From: Kribbella sp. ALI-6-A
GTDB lineage: Bacteria; Actinomycetota; Actinomycetes; Propionibacteriales; Kribbellaceae
DNA length: 41,883 nt
Assembly: GCF_001984195.1 (NCBI RefSeq)
Contig: NZ_MTQN01000003.1
Coordinates: 1-41,883, forward strand
Direction: 5' to 3'
Shown here: positions 25,058 to 33,674 of the stretch, in pieces
Numbering within the stretch: the stretch's first letter is position 1
How the letters are laid out: each line of letters starts with the position of its first letter
The notes under the pieces: model-generated
Databases searched by the model: none
What the model saw: the letters and a program-made list of their open reading frames with translations, nothing else
Told to the model about the DNA's origin: nothing
Program-made: the position numbers and the translations under genes

Positions 25058-28000
25058 CTAGTTATCATCCACCTGCGACAGGCCGTACGCCGTTCCGATG
25101 CCTCTGCCGATCGCTTCGCCGGCCTGATAACCGACGAAGCCTGCTGCGCCGGCTCCGACAGCGGCTCCGAGCAACGTTCCTCCGACGCCGGAGCCGGCAA
25201 TGCCACCGAAGATGCCACCCGTGACGGCGGCGGCGCCGCCCACCCAAGTGGAGCCGATGTTCGCTCCGAAGTCGGCGTAGTCGTTGACGAGGTCGACATC
25301 TTCGTCGTCGATGTCGCGGCCGGTGGGGTCGACGAAGTTACGCGGGTTGCCGGCGGCGTAGTTGTAGCGGCTGGCGGAGTCAGGCTGCAGGAGTTGGCTG
25401 AGCGGGTCCTGAGCGGTCCAGTTCGCGGTGGTGGTGTCGTGCCAGCGGACGCCTCTCTTGAGCCAGTCGGTGTTCTCATCGAGCAGGCCTCCGGTGTACC
25501 GGAGCGGGTTGGAGACTGCGGATGGGCCGGTTGCGCTCATCTGCTTGCCGGCAGGGTCGTAGGTGTAGGTCGCGGTGATAGTGCCGGTGTTGTTGACCAG
25601 ACCGATGGGCGTGCCTTGGTTGTCGAGGGTGTAGTAGTCGACGCCGGCGCCGCTGTTCAGGGCGATGGGTGAGCCGGTGGGGTCGGTGTCGAGGTAGCTG
25701 GTCTGGCCGTTCTTGGTGAACGACGAGATGATCGGTACGCCGTTGCGGTCGTTTTGGCCGTAGACATAGCTCGTGATGTTCGCGCCGGTGGTGGTAGAGA
25801 GGAGTTCGTTCTGGTCACCGCCGCCCCAGGAGTAGGTGCTGCTTGAGGAGCCGCTGGTGCGGCTGGTCATCTGCCCGGCGGCGTTGTAAGTGAAGGTGCC
25901 CTGGGCCGGGTCTGTCGTGCGGTTACCGGATGCATCGTGGCCGTAGCCGGTGGAGCTGATCTGGTTTCCGCTGTTGTAGGCCAGACCCTGGACCTGGACG
26001 CCGTCGATCTTCGTCGAGGTCCGGTTGCCGGCCTTGTCGTAGGCGTAGACGTAGTCGTGGCCGCCGTAGTTCGTGACGCCGGTGAGCCGGTTCGAGGTGT
26101 CGTAGCTGTAGATCGAACGAGCAGCGTTGAGGTTGTTGGTCGACCAGCGGATGACGCCGGTGTCGGTGGTGGCGGACGCGGATGGGCAGGCCTGGCCGGA
26201 GACGTAGGGCGAGTAGCAGAACGAGGTGTCGTAGACCTTCGTGGCGTCGTTCGAGGCCCGCGACGTCCAGGTCCGCGAGATCCGCCCGGCCTTGTCGAAC
26301 GTGGTCTTGGTGTGCGCGGCGAACGTCGTCCGGGCGGTGTTGGTGTTGAACCAGGTGTCCGTCCGCTTGCCGTTGGCGTCGTAGGCGAACGCGGTGGCCT
26401 GACCGTTCGGCGTGGTCATCGACACGACCTGGTTCGCAGCGTCGTAGGTGTAGGCGGTGGTGCCGCGCGGGTCGGTCTTCGACGTCAGGTTCCCGGCCTT
26501 GTCGTAGCCGTACCCGAGGGTGCCGCCGCCAGAGGTCGAGGTCCGCGAGGTGACGCGGTTTTGGGCGTCGTAGGTATACGTGGTGGTGCCGGAGGCGTCG
26601 GTGCGGGTCAGCACGTTGCCGGCGCCGTCGTAGGTGAATGCGACGTCTGGGGTGGTGTCGGAGTACTGGATGGTTTTGATCCGGTCTGCGCGGTCGTAGG
26701 CGTAGATGGTGCGCAGCCCGCGGCCGTCGCGGACGCTGTGCAGCCGCCCGAACCCGTCGTAGTCGACCACCACCGGCGCCAGCGACGATCCGGTCGGCGG
26801 GGTGATGTTCGTCACCTGATGGTCGGCGTTGGCGGTGTAGTCAGTGACGTTGTCCCGCGGATCGGTGGAGGTGTTCAGCGTGCCGTCGGCGTTGTAGTCG
26901 ACCTTCGACGTCGCGGTCGCGGAACTGTTCGCCGAGCTGAGCTGGTTGCCGGCACCGTCGTAGGTGAACAGCTTGTTGTTGCCCTGGGGGTCGGTACCGC
27001 CGGACGGCAGGTACTTCGCGGGGCCTGTGTTGGCGTAGGCCGCGGTCGACTTGGCGCCGGTGGCCGAGGTGACTCCTGTCAGCGACTCGCCGCCGTTGAC
27101 GGCCGAGTTGTACCCGAAGGTGGTGACTCCGGAGACACCGTTGGTCGAGGTCGCGACATCGTTGAACGCGGTGTAGGTGTTGGCTCGTGACCGGCCCACC
27201 GGGTCGGAGACTGAGGTGACCAACTCCTGCGCGTTGAGCGTGTAGTAGGTCTGCGGGCCCTCCGAGGGGATCGTGGCGGTGTTGTTCGGGTCCGCGACGT
27301 AGGTCTCCCCGTTGGAGTAGTAGGTGAACCGGGTCGCCGCACCACCGGCCGGGTTCTGCTGGGTCACCTTCTTCACCCGGTGCGAGACGTCGTACTGAAT
27401 AGCGGTCTGCTTCCCTGCGCCGTTGGTGATCGTGGTCAAATCACCTGTCGTCGCGTCGTACCCGAACTGCGTCGACTTCGACGTCGGGTCGGTGATCTTG
27501 GTCAACTTGCCGTTGGTGTAGGTGTACCCGACGCTGCGCGGGGTGCCGTCGTCGCCGGCCTGAGCAATCGTGACCAGGCTGCCCGACCAGGTGAAGTTCG
27601 CCGTCTTCGCGCCCGCGCCGCCGCGCGTCGACACGACCTGCGACAGCTTGCCCGAGGTGTATGTGAACGTCGCGGACTGCCCGTTGCGGTCCTTGATCGA
27701 GATCAGCTGTCCAATGGAGTTGAACGTCGACACCTGATTGCTGGAGTGGTCGGTGATCGTCCACCCCGTACTGGTTTTCACCATGGCGACCTTGAACCCC
27801 GCGGGCGGCGTGTACGTCGTCGACGTCAACGGTTTGAACAGGCCCTCCCTGCCCTCCGGCGCCAGGTACAGCACCGAGTTGTCGGAGTTCAGGATCACTT
27901 TCGTGTCCTGACCGACCCGCATCGCCCAGCCTGCACCGGCCGAGCCGGACGGGAGCGCGGCGCCCGCGGCGAGTCGCAGGCTGTTGTAGTCCAGGCCGAG

Positions 28001-28270
28001 CTGCAGATCGCCCTGGATCCCCGGAAGCGACAGATCGGATGTGGTGACCAGCAAGTTGCCGGTTGCGACGTCGACCGAGGCCGACACCTTGTCAGAGATC
28101 GAGAACGGGATCCGGGTCGCCGACGGACGCGCCCCCGTGAACTGGGCAGTGAGAACCGCCGCTGTGCTGGCCTCGGCTGGCAGCGCGGCAATCGCGCCAC
28201 CGGACAAGAGCGTCAGCACAGCTGCGGCCGCGCTGACGGAACGACGAGAAGACAGACTTCGGGCAAACAA
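25058..28270 (-). CDS. Secreted RHS/YD-repeat protein with glycine-zipper C-terminal tail
   Basis: 1070 aa from the TTG at 28270, chosen because a signal peptide follows (LFARSLSSRR.., AVLTLLSGGAIAALPAEAS); the frame itself extends to 28351. About 20 YD-type repeats follow (e.g. YDAQNRVTSRTSTSGG, YDKAGNLTSKTDPRGT), ending in the core boundary NPRNFVDPTG. The last 86 residues (after 25318) differ: an acidic start (RDIDDEDVDL), then a hydrophobic Gly-zipper run (GGIFGGIAGSGVGG..GAAVGAGAAGFVGY). Polymorphic RHS tails are usually toxins. This one looks membrane-active, like two-peptide bacteriocins. The frame is intact. Confidence 0.85.
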   Translation of the reverse strand: MFARSLSSRRSVSAAAAVLTLLSGGAIAALPAEASTAAVLTAQFTGARPSATRIPFSISDKVSASVDVATGNLLVTTSDLSLPGIQGDLQLGLDYNSLRLAAGAALPSGSAGAGWAMRVGQDTKVILNSDNSVLYLAPEGREGLFKPLTSTTYTPPAGFKVAMVKTSTGWTITDHSSNQVSTFNSIGQLISIKDRNGQSATFTYTSGKLSQVVSTRGGAGAKTANFTWSGSLVTIAQAGDDGTPRSVGYTYTNGKLTKITDPTSKSTQFGYDATTGDLTTITNGAGKQTAIQYDVSHRVKKVTQQNPAGGAATRFTYYSNGETYVADPNNTATIPSEGPQTYYTLNAQELVTSVSDPVGRSRANTYTAFNDVATSTNGVSGVTTFGYNSAVNGGESLTGVTSATGAKSTAAYANTGPAKYLPSGGTDPQGNNKLFTYDGAGNQLSSANSSATATSKVDYNADGTLNTSTDPRDNVTDYTANADHQVTNITPPTGSSLAPVVVDYDGFGRLHSVRDGRGLRTIYAYDRADRIKTIQYSDTTPDVAFTYDGAGNVLTRTDASGTTTYTYDAQNRVTSRTSTSGGGTLGYGYDKAGNLTSKTDPRGTTAYTYDAANQVVSMTTPNGQATAFAYDANGKRTDTWFNTNTARTTFAAHTKTTFDKAGRISRTWTSRASNDATKVYDTSFCYSPYVSGQACPSASATTDTGVIRWSTNNLNAARSIYSYDTSNRLTGVTNYGGHDYVYAYDKAGNRTSTKIDGVQVQGLAYNSGNQISSTGYGHDASGNRTTDPAQGTFTYNAAGQMTSRTSGSSSSTYSWGGGDQNELLSTTTGANITSYVYGQNDRNGVPIISSFTKNGQTSYLDTDPTGSPIALNSGAGVDYYTLDNQGTPIGLVNNTGTITATYTYDPAGKQMSATGPSAVSNPLRYTGGLLDENTDWLKRGVRWHDTTTANWTAQDPLSQLLQPDSASRYNYAAGNPRNFVDPTGRDIDDEDVDLVNDYADFGANIGSTWVGGAAAVTGGIFGGIAGSGVGGTLLGAAVGAGAAGFVGYQAGEAIGRGIGTAYGLSQVDDN

Positions 28271-28582
28271 AGCAAACCCCCAGTAGCTGGAACGGCTTCC
28301 CCACCACGGCCCCCAAGCCAGGGAAGAACACCCGTGACAGTACGTAGGCAACCAGTCACCATCAAGGGGTCAGATCCGGCAACGAGTTGCAAGAAGCTGC
28401 AGTTCACAGGCGGTTCACTCGTCAGCACGGTTCCGTAACCGAGGCCGTCGTACTTCATAAACGTCGGGACGCTGGCGGATGGTGAATCCAACTGCGTTGG
28501 CTCCGCGACATTCAGACCACCTGCAGTGATGACGACTCCCCCCGCGGGCCCGGCAAGCGTCGATCTGGCCAGCTTGACTGGT
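28271..28582. other. Upstream region of the RHS gene and right junction of the insertion
   Basis: No gene recognised. The right junction with the ligase fragment is at about 28590. I cannot name a promoter with confidence. Confidence 0.4.
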
Positions 28583-28729
28583 TCAGTGAAGGTACCCGTC
28601 CCACTTCACGTCGTACCGGCTGCCGCCGGGCAGCGCGGACTCGCCCGGGATCGTCTCAACCAGCTTCGCGAGCTCGACGTCGACGGGCCGACCAGATCGG
28701 CCGGCAGCCGGGTCGACGCCGCGCTGCAC
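28583..28729 (-). pseudogene. ATP-dependent DNA ligase, 5' part with the KWDG active site
   Basis: From GTG 28729: VDPAAGRSGRPVDVELAKL, VETIPGESALPGGSRYDVKW then DGYLH and a stop. RPVDVELAK, ALPGGSRYxxKWDGY is the N-terminus of LigD-type ligases, with the adenylated Lys in KWDG. The natural continuation is the fragment starting at 23822, 4.76 kb away. Not in frame with any full-length gene. Confidence 0.85.
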
Positions 28730-28761
28730 TTCCCCCGAGAAGGCATCAGCAGCGGCCGGTG

Positions 28762-28971
28762 TCAGCTCATATCGCCGTACGGCGACCGGTTCGGCGGCGA
28801 CAGGCTGATCCCCTCCGGCTGAGCCTTACCCCGGATCGCGTCCTCGGTACGTCCGAGCTTCACACTCATCACACCGACCGGTGTGTTCCCCTCGGCCAGT
28901 TCACGCAGATCCTGCACGTCGTCGTCGGTCCATTCCTCGCCGCTGTTGCGGGTCGACTTCGTCTCCGCCAT
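28762..28971 (-). CDS. Small conserved hypothetical protein (69 aa, SANT/HTH-like)
   Basis: ATG 28971 after GAGGAG. Reads MAETKSTRNSGEEWTDDDVQ, then DLRELAEGNTPVGVMSVKLG and RTEDAIRGKAQPEGISL. This is a widespread bacterial small family whose helix-rich body resembles SANT/Myb HTH domains. It ends 33 nt before the ligase 5' part and was probably its operon partner. Confidence 0.75.
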   Translation of the reverse strand: MAETKSTRNSGEEWTDDDVQDLRELAEGNTPVGVMSVKLGRTEDAIRGKAQPEGISLSPPNRSPYGDMS

Positions 28972-29082
28972 CGCCTGCTCCTCACGCTCGGTGGGTAGTT
29001 GCCTACCGCACCAGTACCCACCTCGGCCGATCCGTCGCCGTGACAGGCATGGCGTTGCTCATCAGCCTCAACTCAGCGCATC

Positions 29083-29984
29083 GTGGAAGGCGTGGACGTC
29101 GACCAGGTCGCGGTGGAGCTGTACGGGCTGGCCCCGGAGGACTTCACCGCTGCCCGCAACCTGGCCGCCAAGGCAGCCAAGGACGACGGCGACACTCGCA
29201 CCGCTGAGGCGATCAAGGGCCTGCGGAAGCCGACCCTGGCCGCGTGGCTGGCCAACCAGCTGGTTCGCGCCGATCCGGACGGCATACATCAGCTGACCGA
29301 GCTCGGCGAGCAACTGCGTCAGGCGCACCTGTCGGCTGATGGACCTGCGCTGCGCAGGCTCACCCCGCAGCGGCACGAACTCGTCGGAGCGCTGGTGGCC
29401 ACCGCGCGGGACAAGGCACGAGCCGAGGGACGGACCGTGACCGCCGCGGTGGCGGAGCGGCTCACCGAGACCCTCGACGCCGCCCTGGTTGATCCTGGCG
29501 CCGCGCAACTGCTCCGGACCGGGCAGCTGACCAGCGCGCTGTGTCACGTCGGCTTCGGGGTCGTGGACGAGTCCGGCGAGCCGGCCCGGCTCGTGCCGGT
29601 CAAGCCCCGCGTCGTACGCAGCAAGCGCCCGGCGCCGGCACGGAAGGCTGCTACTTCCCCGCGGCCGCGCCGGGATCCGTTGCAGCAGCGCCGAGCCGAA
29701 CTGGCCGCTCGTGCCGAGCAAGCTGCTGCGGACTACGCTGAGGCTGAAGCCAAACGGGTCGAGGCCGAGTCCCTGCTCGACGCAAACCAGCACCACGTCA
29801 CCGACCTGGAAACCACCATCGAGCGCCTCACCGACCAACTCGAGCAGACCTGCGACCGGCTCAAGGCCGTCCGGCGCGAAACCGCCCGGCTGCAGCGCAG
29901 CCTGGACCGCGCGACCCGACCGCGGCGGCTGCACAACGGCGGCGTGACGGCACCGCCGAGCAGCTGGCCCGCTTCGACAGCTGA
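29083..29984 (+). pseudogene. Conserved coiled-coil protein with a late frameshift
   Basis: GTG 29083. The first half is helical (VAVELYGLAPEDFTAARNLA; LRKPTLAAWLANQLVRAD; LTPQRHELVGALVATARDKA), followed by a basic hinge and a long coiled coil rich in Ala/Glu/Gln (LAARAEQAAADYAEAEAKR..). Near 29910 the frame is lost after RLQRSLDRA. The sensible continuation DPTAAAAQRRRDGTAEQLAR ends at a TGA (29982-29984) in another frame, so one base is missing. As written the frame runs to 30150 with non-native residues. Actinobacterial homologues are of unknown function. About 95% of the protein is intact, so it may still work. Confidence 0.75.
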
Positions 29985-30078
29985 CCAATACCTTAAGTGG
30001 TCGTCGTCTCGTCACCCTCTGCGGGCGATGACGCTGGCATCGCTGGACGAAGCCAGGTGCCTGGTCCGGATGTGGAGT

Positions 30079-30468
30079 TCACCGGCTCGGCACCTCTGTC
30101 CCGCTGTTGATGAGTTGGACGTCGCGATGCACTGTCCTCGTACAGCCTGACCTTGAGTTCCACTCGCGGAGCCGGCGCAACGCGGCATCGAGTTCGCGGT
30201 GAAAGGCGACGGGTTCCGACAATGCCGATTCGGGCTGGAAGCAACCTTCCCAAAGGCTCCGGAGCGCGGACAGCTCCTCCACAAGCGCGCCATGCTGTGC
30301 CCAGCAGTCCGGGATCACCTTGTAGTCGAGCTGATAGCGCTGGGTGACCCATGCAATCCACTCGCTCAGTCGATCGAGCTCGAGACGCGAAGTTGGGTCA
30401 TCTAGGCGACGCCAACACACGACATCCGGCTCGTTGAGTTCGTCGAAGAACTCGACCTCATCTCTCAC
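30079..30468 (-). CDS. Conjugation-operon accessory protein (DUF4913-like?)
   Basis: 129 aa; GTG 30468 overlaps the stop of the coupling-protein gene (GTGA), so it is the last gene of the operon. WIAWVTQRYQLDYKVIPDCW and LVEELSALRSLWEGC resemble the Trp/Cys pattern of DUF4913 proteins often found next to TraG in actinobacterial elements. I am not certain of the family. Confidence 0.65.
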   Translation of the reverse strand: MRDEVEFFDELNEPDVVCWRRLDDPTSRLELDRLSEWIAWVTQRYQLDYKVIPDCWAQHGALVEELSALRSLWEGCFQPESALSEPVAFHRELDAALRRLREWNSRSGCTRTVHRDVQLINSGTEVPSR

Positions 30469-32216
30469 GAGCGTGCCCGGCTGGCGTCGGTGATGCTTTC
30501 ACGGATCTTGGCCGCGTCGGGCCGGGCGGTCCAGGGGCGGAGGTTCATCATGATGGGTGGTGCTGTTCGAGCGAGCAGCACGCCGGTGCCGAACGGCAGT
30601 GTTCGCAGGACGTCGGGTGGCAGGACGGGCATTCGGCGGGTGCTCGTCGACCAGGTGCGGCCGCCGTCGGGGCCGCGGCTCCAGTTGCGGAGTTCTTCGT
30701 CTCGGTCGCCGCAGACGGCGGACAGGTCTTGGAGGTCTCGGGGCTGGGCTGAACCGCCGAGGATGAGGCGGAGGGTGGCGGCGTCCCACATGGCTGCGGC
30801 GGCTTGTTCGCCCCAGCGTTCGCGGGCTTGGGCGAGGGATTGGATGACTACGAGGGTGGAGATGCCGGAGCCACCGCCGTCGGCCATCAAGGAAGGCAGG
30901 GACGGGACGGCGCAGAGGTTGGCGATCTCGTCGAGTACGAGGGACAGCGGGGGTTCCATGCGGCCTCCTTCTTGGTGGGCGGCGGTTTGGCGTGCGGTTT
31001 CGGTGATGTCTTCGAGGAGGGCGGCGATGAAGGCGGAGGTGGCGCTGGCGCCGACACCGGTGCCGAGGAGGTAGATGGTGCCTTTGTCAGCGAGGAAGGT
31101 CTTGGGATCGAGGCCTGTGCCGGGCGGAGGGTCGAAGGCCCGTCGTACGGCGGGGTCGGCCAGCGCTGATAGGGCGGAGCGGACGCCGGCCCAGATGGCG
31201 TCGCGGGTGCGGCCGTCCATGCGGACGATGCCGTCGAGGGTGTCGCCCCAGCCTTCGGCGGCGAAGTTGGAGTGGTTGAGGATGGTGACGGCTTCGATGG
31301 CGGAGGCTGGTTCGAGGCCCCAGCGGTAGAGGCGGTCGATGCCGGTGTCGTCGATGGCCGCGGCGTGGAGAAGACCGCGGAGTGCCATTTCGGTTTGGCC
31401 GTGCCAGAAGGCCCCGTCCGTGACGCCGCCTTTGGTGAAGCCGGCACCAGCTGCGAGGCCGGAGGCGCGAACGATGGCGGTGGTGGGGTTCTCGCAGCCG
31501 CGGACTGGTGACCAGCGGATGCCTTCGACTGTGCTGAGGCCTTGAGGGTCGAAGATGGCAACGGGGCCGGCTGCTTTGCGGAGGCTTAGGGTGGCGACGA
31601 GGTTGTCGGGCCGGGTGGAGGTGGTGACGACTGCGCCGGGGGCATCAAGGATGGCGTTGATGACGCTGTGAAGCCCCTTGCCGGACCGAGGTGGGCCGAC
31701 GTCGATCTCGGAGTCTTCGACTGAGGACCAGCACTCGCGGCCGCGGGAGTAGCCACGGAGGATGCCGACGTCATGTGGTTTGGGGTTTTTCAGAGCCGGC
31801 CTGGCTGAGCTACCGCGGCGTACGACTTGGCGGCGGCTGACGGCGTGCTCGACGTCGGCTCGGGTGGCTAGGCCAGGTCGGGCCATGAGCTTGCTCGTCC
31901 TGCCAGTGGTGCTTGCGCGTCGGTGTTGGCGCAGGCGCGCTCCCGCAGCACCGGCTGCGATCGGAGCCACGGCGACAAGTCCCACGATCGCCCAGTAGAG
32001 GACTGGCCCGAAGGGCTCAGGCGTGAGGTCGAATGCCCTGGCGGGGTGGGTTGGATCGAGCAGGACATCGAGACCGGTAGACCATGGGGCGTCGATCCAC
32101 TCGCCAGTGGTTATCAGGGTGCAGAGCCCACCGACGGTTCGGAGCATGAGGCTGGTTGCGACGATAGTTACGAGGCCGATGATGGCAAGGTCGGTGCCTG
32201 GGGTCTTGTTGGGCAT
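30465..32216 (-). CDS. Type IV coupling protein (TraG/TraD/VirD4 family)
   Basis: 583 aa. Two N-terminal TM helices (about 9-30 and 70-92) precede a cytoplasmic ATPase. Walker A GPPRSGKG is at 174-181, Walker B is LSLVLDEIANL, and the C-terminal TraM-recognition segment contains GGGSGISTLVVIQSLAQARE. This ring ATPase links the relaxosome to the secretion channel. It is preceded by the VirB4-like gene with a 6-nt gap and overlaps the accessory gene downstream. Confidence 0.9.
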   Translation of the reverse strand: MPNKTPGTDLAIIGLVTIVATSLMLRTVGGLCTLITTGEWIDAPWSTGLDVLLDPTHPARAFDLTPEPFGPVLYWAIVGLVAVAPIAAGAAGARLRQHRRASTTGRTSKLMARPGLATRADVEHAVSRRQVVRRGSSARPALKNPKPHDVGILRGYSRGRECWSSVEDSEIDVGPPRSGKGLHSVINAILDAPGAVVTTSTRPDNLVATLSLRKAAGPVAIFDPQGLSTVEGIRWSPVRGCENPTTAIVRASGLAAGAGFTKGGVTDGAFWHGQTEMALRGLLHAAAIDDTGIDRLYRWGLEPASAIEAVTILNHSNFAAEGWGDTLDGIVRMDGRTRDAIWAGVRSALSALADPAVRRAFDPPPGTGLDPKTFLADKGTIYLLGTGVGASATSAFIAALLEDITETARQTAAHQEGGRMEPPLSLVLDEIANLCAVPSLPSLMADGGGSGISTLVVIQSLAQARERWGEQAAAAMWDAATLRLILGGSAQPRDLQDLSAVCGDRDEELRNWSRGPDGGRTWSTSTRRMPVLPPDVLRTLPFGTGVLLARTAPPIMMNLRPWTARPDAAKIRESITDASRARS

Positions 32217-32222
32217 GTGGAT

Positions 32223-33674
32223 CTACATCCGTGCGTCGGTGTCGAAGAGTTCAACTTCGCGGGCATGTCGTACGAGTTGAACGACGAAGGAGCGGTCAGG
32301 CAGACGCCACAGCGCGCGGCCCTTCGGGAGCTTCGCGATCGTGGCGATCTCGACGTCGGTCAGACCGAGAAGCGTGGCTGTGCGGGCGAGCTGGTCGGGT
32401 TCTTGGCGGAGCATGATCCGGGTGGAGCAGTCGGCGAGGAGCCCTTCGGCCAGGGCGCGGGCTTCGGAGCCGAGGTCGCCGACGGCGGCGAGGTCGGAGA
32501 GCCGATGGATGATGAGAACGTTGGAGACGCCCCAGGCGCGGGACAGCTTCCACTGTTCCTGCATCCGGCGGAGTAGGGCTGGGTCGCGCATCACGCGCCA
32601 GCCTTCGTCGTACACGATGAACCGCTGACCGCCGGCCGGGTCGGCGACGGCTGCTTCCATCCAGGACGAGGCGCAGGCCAAAGCCAGACGCAGGGCGTGG
32701 TCGTTGCCGCCAGAGCCGATGCGGGATGAGTCGAGGGTGACCATTGGCAGGTTGGGGTCGAACTCGGTGGTCGACGGACCGTCGAACATGCCGGACAGGT
32801 CTCCGTGGACGAGACGTCGAATGGCGTGGGCGACTTCGCGGGCGTCTTCGAGCAGCGTGCTTGTCTGGAGGCCGGCTCGGAGAGCGCGATCGTCGTCGGG
32901 GTCGAACAGCGCGGAGACGACGTCGGGGATGGTCGGAGTCGCGCGGCAGGTTGTCGCGGTCTCGAGTGCGAGGTCGAGTGAGGTGTGCTCGACGGCGGAC
33001 ATGGGCCGGCCCAGGGTGGACTCGGCGAGGGTGCCAAGCAGGGCGCGGCGGCGCGACCAGACGACCTTGTCCCATTCGTCGGGCAGTACGGCGGCTGGAC
33101 GGGTGCCTGCGTCGAGTGGATTCAATCGGGTCGGAAGGCCGGGACCGAGTCGGATGGCCACTCCCCCGATCGCTTCCGCGACGGCGGTCCATTCGCCTTT
33201 GGGGTCGCAGGGGATGTAGGCGCGGTGGCCGAGCGCGATGGAGCGGGTGATGAAGGCTTTGGCGGTCGTGGACTTGCCGCTGCCGATGACGCCGGCCAGG
33301 AGCAGGTTGGGGTTGGTGAGGATCTTGGACTGGTAGAGGACCCAGGGGTCGTAGACGAAGGAGCCACCGCTGAAAACGTCAGATCCGATATAGGTGCCGT
33401 CAGCACCTAATCCGCCTTCGGCAAGGAAGGGATAGGCGACCCGCAAAATCCTCGTGGTGGCGCGATGAGTATCCACGAGCAGAGGAAGGGCATGCCGAGC
33501 GTCGTACGGCCTCCGCGCAGGCAGCCCCGCGGCCTCGACGTTGCCGGGTTCGCGCGCCGGACCTGGCCGAGGCCGGCCTCGAAGCGCGCCGACGGCCTTC
33601 CGGCCCTCGCGTCGGGCAGCGCGGTTCAGCCCGGTGGGTTCGTAGACGGCGATCTCTCGCTTGGCGTGGGTCAT
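32223..33674 (-). CDS. VirB4/TrbE-like conjugation ATPase
   Basis: 483 aa; ATG 33674 overlaps the upstream stop (ATGA), so the longer frame toward 34286 is not used. After a basic N-terminus comes ARHALPLLVDTHRATTRILR, then Walker A GVIGSGKST at 128-136, CDPKGEW, Walker B FIVYDEGWRVM and the motif WGVSNVLIIHRLSDLA. It powers pilus/channel assembly and substrate transfer. Compared with full VirB4 it is short and lacks the long N-terminal domain, as in other actinobacterial elements of this type. Confidence 0.9.
   Translation of the reverse strand: MTHAKREIAVYEPTGLNRAARREGRKAVGALRGRPRPGPAREPGNVEAAGLPARRPYDARHALPLLVDTHRATTRILRVAYPFLAEGGLGADGTYIGSDVFSGGSFVYDPWVLYQSKILTNPNLLLAGVIGSGKSTTAKAFITRSIALGHRAYIPCDPKGEWTAVAEAIGGVAIRLGPGLPTRLNPLDAGTRPAAVLPDEWDKVVWSRRRALLGTLAESTLGRPMSAVEHTSLDLALETATTCRATPTIPDVVSALFDPDDDRALRAGLQTSTLLEDAREVAHAIRRLVHGDLSGMFDGPSTTEFDPNLPMVTLDSSRIGSGGNDHALRLALACASSWMEAAVADPAGGQRFIVYDEGWRVMRDPALLRRMQEQWKLSRAWGVSNVLIIHRLSDLAAVGDLGSEARALAEGLLADCSTRIMLRQEPDQLARTATLLGLTDVEIATIAKLPKGRALWRLPDRSFVVQLVRHAREVELFDTDARM

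Larger units (their letters stand above)
23823..28582. mobile_element. 4.8 kb insertion splitting the ligase gene (RHS cargo)
   Basis: Both ligase halves lie on the minus strand in the right order, and homology resumes at the same residues (KWDGY at 28594 and AVIVRRG at 23822), so this interval was inserted into the ligase gene. It contains fragments of an integrase and an ArsR gene, and an RHS/immunity pair. The short word ACTGAAC lies near both junctions (within about 15 bp), but I see no convincing terminal repeat or target duplication. Confidence 0.65.

Noticed and set aside
25937..27190. Plus-strand Val/Gly/Arg-rich 417-codon frame
   Set aside because: Antisense of the YD repeats of the RHS gene.
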